From Hymenobacter fodinae (GTDB taxonomy: Bacteria > Bacteroidota > Bacteroidia > Cytophagales > Hymenobacteraceae): 64,000 bases of DNA. The translations under genes were made by a program, and so were the position numbers. Below, piece after piece: positions 8,354 to 14,995 of this stretch. The stretch covers positions 1,426,001-1,490,000 of the forward strand of contig NZ_SRLA01000002.1 in the NCBI RefSeq assembly GCF_004745825.1, in the 5' to 3' direction. Each line of letters begins with the position of its first letter. Positions within the stretch are counted from its first letter, which is position 1. Under the pieces are notes generated by a model. The model worked only from the letters and a program-made list of their open reading frames with translations. It was not told where the DNA came from and made no database searches.

Positions 8354-9808
8354 ATGTTAAAAAAATCTCTGGAACTGCTGCGGCAGGAAGCGGCCGAAAC
8401 GGGCGCTAACACCCTGAAACGAAGTCTGAACGGCTTCAACCTCATTGCCATTGGCATTGGGGTAATCATCGGGGCGGGCTTATTTTCTCTCACCGGCATT
8501 GCGGCGGCCAACAATGCCGGCCCGGCCGTTACGCTCTCATTTGTGGTGGCGGCCGTGGGCTGCGCTTTCTCGGCGCTCTGCTACGCCGAATTTGCCTCCA
8601 TGGTGCCGGTGGCCGGCTCAGCCTACACCTACGCTTACGCCACTATGGGCGAGCTGTTCGCCTGGATTATTGGCTGGGACCTGGTACTGGAATATTCCGT
8701 AGGAGCCGCCACGGTGGCCATCAGCTGGTCGCAGTATCTGCTGAAGTTCCTAAGCAAGTACGGCATCAACCTGCCGCCGCAGCTGGTGATGTCGCCATTT
8801 GAAACGGCTACTCTGGCCGACGGCAGCGCCGTGCAGGGTTTTGTGAACATTCCGGCCATGCTTATTGTGCTGGCCATCACCATGATTATCATTCGTGGCA
8901 CCCAGGGCTCGGCGTGGTTCAATGCGCTGGTAGTTACCCTGAAGGTGGCCGTGGTGCTAGTGTTTATTGCCCTGGGATGGCAGTACATCGACCCCGCTAA
9001 CTACCAACCCTACATCCCGGCTAACACGGGCACCTTCGGTGAGTTTGGCTGGAGCGGCATCCTGCGCGGTGCGGGAGTGGTATTCTTCGTGTTCATCGGG
9101 TTTGATATTGTGGCCACCATGGCTCAGGAAACCAAGAACCCCCAGCGCAACATGCCCATCGGTATCATCGGCTCCCTGCTGATTTGCACCGTGCTCTTCG
9201 TGTTGTTTGGCCACGTTATGACTGGCCTAGCCAACTACACCGAGTTCAAAGACAGCGCCGCTCCAGTGGCTATTGCCATCGAGAAAACCCCCTATGCCTG
9301 GCTGTCGTCGGCCGTAATCCTGGCCATTATCATCGGCTACACGTCCGTAATTCTGGTGGATTTGTTAGGGCAGAGCCGCGTGTTCTTTTCCATGGCGAAG
9401 GATGGGTTGCTACCCCCGGTGTTCTCGCGCATCCACACCACCTTCCGCACCCCGCTGCAATCAAACCTGCTGCTAGGCCTGTTCATTGCCCTGTTCGCGG
9501 GCTTCGTGCCGATTTCGGTGGTTGGGGAAATGACCAGCATTGGTACCCTGCTTGCCTTCGTGATGGTGTGCCTGGGTGTGCTCATCATGCGCAAAAAAGA
9601 GCCCAACGCGCCGCGCGGCTTCCGCACGCCGCTTGTGCCGCTGGTGCCCATCCTGGGTATTCTGACTTGTCTGGTGATGATGGTGTCGTTGCCCTGGGAA
9701 ACGTGGCTGCGCCTAGCCGTGTGGTTGGCTATCGGGTTGGCCATTTACTTTGGGTATGGCAAAAAGCACAGCAAGCTGCGCGCGGAAGCGGAGCAGCAAG
9801 TGGCCTAG
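8354..9808 (+). CDS. APC-family amino acid permease under SAM-riboswitch control
   Basis: Inner-membrane amino acid transporter, 484 residues, about 12 transmembrane helices. It has the APC/CAT signature near the N-terminus ('NLIAIGIGVIIGAGLFSLTG', the glycine-rich unwound helix 1 that binds the alpha-amino group) and 'FVFIGFDIVATMAQETKNPQ' in the middle. By family it is YfnA-like/cationic amino acid transporter type. The leader carries a SAM-I riboswitch and a poly-Cys ORF, so the substrate is most likely methionine, cysteine or a related sulfur compound; that is an inference from regulation only. The stop TAG sits in GGCCTAGGCC and a terminator follows. Confidence 0.9.
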   Translation: MLKKSLELLRQEAAETGANTLKRSLNGFNLIAIGIGVIIGAGLFSLTGIAAANNAGPAVTLSFVVAAVGCAFSALCYAEFASMVPVAGSAYTYAYATMGELFAWIIGWDLVLEYSVGAATVAISWSQYLLKFLSKYGINLPPQLVMSPFETATLADGSAVQGFVNIPAMLIVLAITMIIIRGTQGSAWFNALVVTLKVAVVLVFIALGWQYIDPANYQPYIPANTGTFGEFGWSGILRGAGVVFFVFIGFDIVATMAQETKNPQRNMPIGIIGSLLICTVLFVLFGHVMTGLANYTEFKDSAAPVAIAIEKTPYAWLSSAVILAIIIGYTSVILVDLLGQSRVFFSMAKDGLLPPVFSRIHTTFRTPLQSNLLLGLFIALFAGFVPISVVGEMTSIGTLLAFVMVCLGVLIMRKKEPNAPRGFRTPLVPLVPILGILTCLVMMVSLPWETWLRLAVWLAIGLAIYFGYGKKHSKLRAEAEQQVA

Positions 9809-9832
9809 GCCAGGAAATCCTTACATTCTTAC

Positions 9833-9860
9833 AAAAAGCCGGACTAGCTCCGGCTTTTTT
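9833..9860 (+). terminator. Intrinsic terminator after the permease
   Basis: Hairpin GCCGGA..TCCGGC (9838-9843 with 9849-9854) preceded by five A and followed by six T. Confidence 0.9.
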
Positions 9861-9922
9861 GTGGGCGCTTACGGCCGAATACTTACTTTCAGGCACCTAT
9901 TGACTTATCTATTTAGCAATTG

Positions 9923-10807
9923 ATGGAAACACTAGTATCCGAGTCCGAAATCATGCAGTCGCCTGTGAGAAGTCGCGCTCCAGCTTATCCAACTATGAAA
10001 GAAAGCTGGGTTGCGTTGGCATGGTTTGCGCTGATTATGCTCTTGGCGGCCATACCCGTATTTGTTATTGCCAACCACGTAATTCATCGGAAGTCTATTG
10101 TAGTGAGTACCATAGCTACTGTGCTGGGTGAAGTGGCGACTATCGGGTTTCTGATGTGGTATTGGAAGCAGCGGCGGGTGCCCTTACGGCTCCTCGGCCA
10201 GGTACCACCCTGGATTTATCTTGCGCTACCCGTTATAGCGTTTGTGCAGATCATCCTGCGCTCGTCGCTTTACTATCTGCATCTGCCCAACTGGATGGAA
10301 AACTCGTTTCGGCAGTTGGAGATGCAACCGTGGCTGGCCTTCCTGATGCTGGTAGTAGCCGCTCCAATTCTGGAAGAAGTCTTATTTCGCGGCATTCTAC
10401 TCAACGGGTTGCTACGCAATTACCGTCCGTGGGTAGCTATTGGGCAGTCGGCCTTGCTATTCGGGGTGTTTCATTGTAACCCGGTGCAAACGGTGTCGGC
10501 TGGCATCATGGGGCTGCTGCTGGGCTGGCTATTCTACCGCACGCAGTCGTTGTTGCTATGCATAGTGCTACATGCGCTTAATAATGCGGTAGGCTTATTG
10601 GGTATGCTTACACACAAAGCCAACATGGTAGAGCCGCCTCATGCCTCGGCTGGCTCTTGGGTGGCCTACACGATACTGGTAGTTATTTGCGGCTTACTGA
10701 TGGCGGCATTCGTCCTGCGGGTGAAACAAACCACAACGCCTCCTGCGCTAGAATCGGACGTAGATGAGGCGCCAGCACTGCCAGAGCCGGAAGCCATACT
10801 GGCCTAG
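9923..10807 (+). CDS. CPBP family intramembrane metalloprotease
   Basis: 294-residue membrane protein of the CPBP (CAAX protease and bacteriocin-processing, ABI) family. The ATG at 9923 is used rather than the adjoining TTG. After a soluble N-terminus of about 25 residues come seven or so transmembrane helices. The active-site motifs are present: 'EEVLFRGILL' (EExxxR), 'FGVFHCNP' (FxxxH) and 'LHALNNAVG' (HxxxN/D). The substrate is unknown; members process prenylated peptides or bacteriocin precursors, but no peptide gene is adjacent. The C-terminal 25 residues are acidic and probably disordered. Confidence 0.88.
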   Translation: METLVSESEIMQSPVRSRAPAYPTMKESWVALAWFALIMLLAAIPVFVIANHVIHRKSIVVSTIATVLGEVATIGFLMWYWKQRRVPLRLLGQVPPWIYLALPVIAFVQIILRSSLYYLHLPNWMENSFRQLEMQPWLAFLMLVVAAPILEEVLFRGILLNGLLRNYRPWVAIGQSALLFGVFHCNPVQTVSAGIMGLLLGWLFYRTQSLLLCIVLHALNNAVGLLGMLTHKANMVEPPHASAGSWVAYTILVVICGLLMAAFVLRVKQTTTPPALESDVDEAPALPEPEAILA

Positions 10808-10825
10808 CTAATTTCCAGAAACACT

Positions 10826-10887
10826 AAAAGCAGCGAGCAATCGGCATACTAGTCACTAGGCCAGTACGCCGATTGCTCGCCGCTTTT
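10826..10887. terminator. Long bidirectional terminator hairpin
   Basis: Arms of 20 bases (10826-10845 and 10868-10887) pair almost perfectly, starting with AAAAGC and ending GCTTTT, between the convergent CPBP gene and the TSUP fusion gene. It should stop transcription from both sides. Confidence 0.85.
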
Positions 10888-10908
10888 ATAGCAAGTGTTC
10901 TGTACCAG

Positions 10909-12420
10909 TTACATGAACAGTTTGCGCAAGGCCCACAGGCTCCAGACAATGACCATCAGGCCCACGCCAACAAACATCCAGCGCACCGGGATGCGGCCGG
11001 CCAAGCGGGCGGCCAGGGGAGAGGCGGCCACCCCGCCCACAATCAGGCCCAGAATAATCTGCCAGTGCGAAATGCCTAGCGTGGCAAAGAAGGTAACGGC
11101 GCTGGCAAACGTCACGAAGAACTCCGTTACGCTCACCGAGCCGATAACGTACTGAGGCGTGCGGCCCCCGGCAATGAGGGTGCTGGTAACCAGCGGGCCC
11201 CAGCCGCCCCCGCCAAATGAATCGAGGAAGCCGCCAGCTGCCGCTAGCAGGCCTAGCTTCTTGTGTTTTTTTCGCTCCCCTGGTTTAGAGAAGGCCTTAG
11301 AGATGATACGAATACCCAGCAACAGCAGGTAGGCGGCCAACAGCGGCTTCACGTAGCCGGCGTACGTCTCGCCAAATTTCGAGAGCAGATACGCACCCGT
11401 AATAGCGCCCAGCACCCCCGGAATCAGGAGTACCTTGAATAGCTTCTTGTTCACGTTGCCGAAGCGGTAGTGGTGGTAGCCGGAGGCCCCGCTGGCAAAC
11501 ATTTCGGCGGTGTGAATGCTAGCACTCACGGCCGCCGGGGCAATGTTCAGGCTCATCAGGCTGATGGCCGTGACCACGCCGTAGCCCATGCCCAGCAGCC
11601 CGTCTACCAGCTGCGCCCCAAAGCCAATGGCCACGAAAATGTAAAACAGCTTCGCGTTGGTGGCCGTGTGCACCACCTGGTCCCAGGTGATGTAGTAGGA
11701 GAGGATGTTGAAGATGAGCAGGCCCGCGAAGGCCAGCAACGCCCCCGTGGCCCGGCGCCGCCACTGCGCCGCCGCCGGCGACTCATAGGCTGGGCCGCCG
11801 GTCAGCTCGGCCGTCACGGCGTTCAGCGACTTTACTTTGTGGGCGAAGTCGCCGCCTACTTTCTCCCGTATCACGGACATGCGCTGGAGCACATCGTGCA
11901 GCTCGTCGGGGAGGGTGGAGGTGAGCATTTCGCGCAGGCGCTTGGCAATGGTCGGCGACTTGCCGTTGGTGCTAATGGCAATTTTTAGGTCGCCTTTCTG
12001 CACGATAGAGCCCAGGTAAAAGTCGCAGGCATCGGGGGTGTCGGCCACGTTGCAGAGCAGGCGCTGACGGGTGGCATCGGCCTTGATGCGCAGGTTCAAC
12101 TCTTTGTCGTTGGTGGCCACAATCACCAAATCGTGGCCCACGAGGTCGGTAGTTTGGTAGGCCTGCTCGCGCAGCTGCACGGCCGGGTGCTTCTCGGCCA
12201 AGTCAAGCAGGGCATCAGAAAAGTAGGTGGCTACCACCGTTACGGCCGTGGCCGGACTGTTAGCCAGCATGGCCGCGAGCTTCTCGTGGCCTACGTTGCC
12301 GCCGCCTACCAGCAAGACGTGCAGTTGCTCCATCTTCAAGAAGATGGGAAACAGTCGGTTGGAACCGCTGGCGGGCACTGGATCGGGCACGCTCGGGGCG
12401 GTGGTTTCGGCTGTGTTCAT
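10909..12420 (-). CDS. Fusion: siroheme synthase (precorrin-2 dehydrogenase/ferrochelatase) domain + TSUP transporter
   Basis: 503-residue fusion protein. Residues about 20-225 are a CysG-N/Met8p-like domain: NAD-binding 'LLVGGGNVGHEKL' (GGGNVG at 39-44), the region around Asp127 ('LLCNVADTPDACDFY') that carries the catalytic aspartate in CysG, and 'AISTNGKSPTIAKRLREML'. It should oxidise precorrin-2 and insert iron to give siroheme for CysI. Residues about 228-503 form 7-8 transmembrane helices of the TauE/SafE (TSUP) family ('DGLLGMGYGVVTAISL', 'DSFGGGGWGPLVTSTLI'), which carry sulfite, sulfonates or related anions. It is the last gene of the sulfur cluster. The frame is continuous through the junction, so this is a real fusion and not an assembly join visible here. 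Confidence 0.9.
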   Translation of the reverse strand: MNTAETTAPSVPDPVPASGSNRLFPIFLKMEQLHVLLVGGGNVGHEKLAAMLANSPATAVTVVATYFSDALLDLAEKHPAVQLREQAYQTTDLVGHDLVIVATNDKELNLRIKADATRQRLLCNVADTPDACDFYLGSIVQKGDLKIAISTNGKSPTIAKRLREMLTSTLPDELHDVLQRMSVIREKVGGDFAHKVKSLNAVTAELTGGPAYESPAAAQWRRRATGALLAFAGLLIFNILSYYITWDQVVHTATNAKLFYIFVAIGFGAQLVDGLLGMGYGVVTAISLMSLNIAPAAVSASIHTAEMFASGASGYHHYRFGNVNKKLFKVLLIPGVLGAITGAYLLSKFGETYAGYVKPLLAAYLLLLGIRIISKAFSKPGERKKHKKLGLLAAAGGFLDSFGGGGWGPLVTSTLIAGGRTPQYVIGSVSVTEFFVTFASAVTFFATLGISHWQIILGLIVGGVAASPLAARLAGRIPVRWMFVGVGLMVIVWSLWALRKLFM

Positions 12421-12498
12421 AGCGCGGTGGACAGGTTGTGAAGGGTAAAATAGGGAAAAGACCTGATTTAATGGTCTTTGAGCCAGAGGCTAGGTGGC

Positions 12499-14211
12499 CT
12501 AGGCGTGGAAGTTCTGGCCGTGCGTGGTCGGCTGCACGTACCCCTGACGAATGGTGAAATCACCGAACCGCTCCTGCGGCTGGCGGTTTTGGGCGTACTC
12601 CTGGAGCAGGGGCGTGAGGGCGGCTACAATGCCATCTTCGTCGAGCATCTCCTTGTAGAGCTTGTTCATCCGCTCCCCGTTGAAGGCGGCGCCCAGGTAG
12701 AGGTTGTAGCGGCCCACGGCCCGGCCCACCAGCCCAATTTCACCCAGGTAAGGACGGGCGCAACCGTTGGGGCAGCCGGTCATCCGGATGATGATGTCGT
12801 CCTGCAACAGCCCTAGCTCGGCCAGCACTCCATCTAGGCGGTCGATGAGTTGCGGAATATAGCGCTCGGCCTCGGCGAAGGCCAAAGAGCAGGTGTTGAG
12901 GGCCACGCAGGCCAGGGCGCCGCGGCGTAGGCCTGAGTAGTGGGTAGCGGCTACCTGAATGCCGTGTTGAGCCAGGGTGGCTTCTACCAAAAGCCGGTGC
13001 TCGGGCGCTACGTTGGCCAGAATCAGGTTCTGGTTGCCAGTGAGGCGGAAGTCGCCGGTATGGAAGCGGGCAATTTCTCGCAGAGCCGTTTTGAGCTGCT
13101 GGCCGGGGCGGTCGGCTACGCGGCCACCTTCCACGAACAAGGTCAGGTGCTGGGCACCATCGGGGCCAGTAGTCCACCCAAAGGCATCACCGGAGCTCTT
13201 GAACTCGTAGGCGCGGGCGGGCTCCAGGTCGAAGCCCAGGCGCTGGTTCAACTCCTGCTTGAATGTGTCTAGGCCTACCCGGTCGAGGGTGTACTTGAGG
13301 CGCGAGAACTTGCGGTTTTCGCGGTTGCCCCAGTCGCGCTGAATGGTTACCACCTTCTCGCACACGTCCACTACCTTATCGGCGGGCACGTAGCCAATGA
13401 TATCGCCCAGGCGCGGGTAGGTTTCGGGCATCCCGAAGGTCATGCCCATGCCACCGCCCACCGTCACGTTGAAGCCCAGGAGCTGGCCTTTTTCCTCAAT
13501 GGCAATCAAGCCCAGGTCGTTAGCGAAGATGTCGGTGTCGTTGTGAGGCGGCACGGCCAGCGCAATCTTAAACTTGCGGGGCAGGTAGGTCTTACCATAA
13601 ATTGGCTCGAAGTCGCCCTCACCCTCGTTCGGTACGCTGCTGTACTTCGACTCGCCATCGAGCCACAGCTCCCAATACGCCGAGGTGCGCGGCGTAAGGT
13701 GGGCGCCAATGGCTTTCGTGATTTCATACACCTGCTCGTGCACCCGGCTTTGGTGCGGATTAGGGTTGAACATCACGTTGCGGTTCACGTCGCCGCAGCC
13801 CGAAATGCTATCCAGCATCACGGCATTAAAGCCCTGAATGGTTTTTTTGAGGTTGCGCTTGAGCACACCGTGCAGCTGGAATGCCTGGCGGGTGGTGAGC
13901 TTAAGGGTGCCGTTGCCGTACTGGTCGGCTAGCTCATCCATCCGTTCCCACTGGGTCGCGGAGGCCACGCCGCCGGGCACGCGCACCCGAATCATGAGGG
14001 AGTAGAGCGGCTCCAGCTTCTGGCGCTTCCGCTCGCTGTCCAGGTCGCGGTCGGTTTGCTGGTAGGAGCCGTGGAACTTGATGAGGTGGGTGTCGTCGGG
14101 GTAGAGGGCTCCCGTGATGGGGTTTATGAGGCTCTCGGCCAAGGTGCCGCGCAGGTAGTTGCTGGCGTCCTTGACGTGTTCGACTTCGGAAAGCTTGGGA
14201 GTATCGGCCAT
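12499..14211 (-). CDS. cysI: Assimilatory sulfite reductase hemoprotein (CysI)
   Basis: 570 residues from the ATG at 14211 (MADTPKLSEVEHVK), the same length as E. coli CysI; an upstream in-frame ATG would add a low-complexity tail and is rejected. It reduces sulfite to sulfide with six electrons on a coupled siroheme and 4Fe-4S cluster. The cluster ligands are visible as C-x5-C (Cys435, Cys441 in 'ACVALNTCSLAFAEAER') and C-x3-C (Cys480, Cys484 in 'TGCPNGCARPYLGEIG'). Electrons should come from the CysJ-like flavoprotein at 18235-20088. The stop TAG lies in a GCCTAGGCC motif. Confidence 0.95.
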   Translation of the reverse strand: MADTPKLSEVEHVKDASNYLRGTLAESLINPITGALYPDDTHLIKFHGSYQQTDRDLDSERKRQKLEPLYSLMIRVRVPGGVASATQWERMDELADQYGNGTLKLTTRQAFQLHGVLKRNLKKTIQGFNAVMLDSISGCGDVNRNVMFNPNPHQSRVHEQVYEITKAIGAHLTPRTSAYWELWLDGESKYSSVPNEGEGDFEPIYGKTYLPRKFKIALAVPPHNDTDIFANDLGLIAIEEKGQLLGFNVTVGGGMGMTFGMPETYPRLGDIIGYVPADKVVDVCEKVVTIQRDWGNRENRKFSRLKYTLDRVGLDTFKQELNQRLGFDLEPARAYEFKSSGDAFGWTTGPDGAQHLTLFVEGGRVADRPGQQLKTALREIARFHTGDFRLTGNQNLILANVAPEHRLLVEATLAQHGIQVAATHYSGLRRGALACVALNTCSLAFAEAERYIPQLIDRLDGVLAELGLLQDDIIIRMTGCPNGCARPYLGEIGLVGRAVGRYNLYLGAAFNGERMNKLYKEMLDEDGIVAALTPLLQEYAQNRQPQERFGDFTIRQGYVQPTTHGQNFHA

Positions 14212-14215
14212 GAGT

Positions 14216-14995
14216 TTATTGAGCAGAAGGAGAAGCGGGGACCGGCGGCGGAGTGGGCCGCAGATCGAAGTTGTGGAAGTAGAAAACCCGAATCGTGTGC
14301 TGGTTGCGGTAAGTGCTACCGGCCGGCAGCTGCTGAAACAGGTGCATGTAGCCGCCGTGCAACTGGGCGTGCGGGTTGAGCTGGTACACCAGGCCAGCAA
14401 ACAGCCGGTTCTGGTCGAAGTAGTTGTAGCGAATCTCCTTGCCGAAATTCATCATCACTTCGTTGTTGAGCAGAAACTGTAGGCCACCCGGCGCAAAGCC
14501 TTGCTTGTTGAGGGGCAGGAAAAGAGCCGCGTTATAGCGGGTGCGATAGTTGAAATCGAAGTCGTCGGTGCGCTCGTTGCTCCGGATGGTGCGCCGGAAC
14601 CGCTCCTCCAGCCGCACCCACTGCATCAGGCGTGCCTTCGGAAATTTGCTGAACCACTGCACTTGCTGCCAGGGCCGGTGCTCGGCCTGCCCAATGGTGC
14701 GGGCCCCATCGGGAAAGTGGTGCACGTAGGCGTAGCCGCCAGTCAGGCGCACATCGTCGGTGAGGTAGTAGGTGAGGCCTACGCGGGCCACCGTCTGGAA
14801 CATGTCCTGCACATACCGGTCGTGGAGGCGCACGTGCAGGTCGGTCCAGGTACCCCAGTGCTGCGTGAAGCGGGTTTGGTTGAACACGCCCAGCCAGGTC
14901 TGCTGCTCCCGCACGTACTGCTTCTGCGCCAGCGAAGACTGGCCTAGAAGCGCCAACAACCCAAGCGGAAGAAGCCCTTTCATACCCGTAGCCAT
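14216..14995 (-). CDS. DUF2490 family outer-membrane-type protein
   Basis: 259 residues with a signal peptide (about 1-23, LLGQSSLAQ). The mature part alternates aromatic and polar residues ('WGTWTDLHVRLHDRY', 'GGYAYVHHFPDG', 'VQWFSKFPKARLMQWVRLEERF'), as expected for a beta barrel; DUF2490 is predicted to be such a barrel. The ATG shares a base with the stop of the TonB receptor (TAATG), and the stop is four bases before cysI, so it is tightly coupled in the sulfur cluster. A role in uptake or export of a sulfur compound is inferred from context only. Confidence 0.85.
   Translation of the reverse strand: MATGMKGLLPLGLLALLGQSSLAQKQYVREQQTWLGVFNQTRFTQHWGTWTDLHVRLHDRYVQDMFQTVARVGLTYYLTDDVRLTGGYAYVHHFPDGARTIGQAEHRPWQQVQWFSKFPKARLMQWVRLEERFRRTIRSNERTDDFDFNYRTRYNAALFLPLNKQGFAPGGLQFLLNNEVMMNFGKEIRYNYFDQNRLFAGLVYQLNPHAQLHGGYMHLFQQLPAGSTYRNQHTIRVFYFHNFDLRPTPPPVPASPSAQ

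Noticed and set aside
12499..14211. Nitrite reductase instead of sulfite reductase
   Set aside because: Length (570), the Cys spacing matching E. coli CysI, and the neighbours cysJ, cysH, cysD and cysN favour CysI.
14212..14400. N-terminal extension of cysI to the ATG at 14400
   Set aside because: The 63 extra residues are Ser/Thr/Cys-rich, overlap the DUF2490 gene and have no counterpart in CysI proteins.
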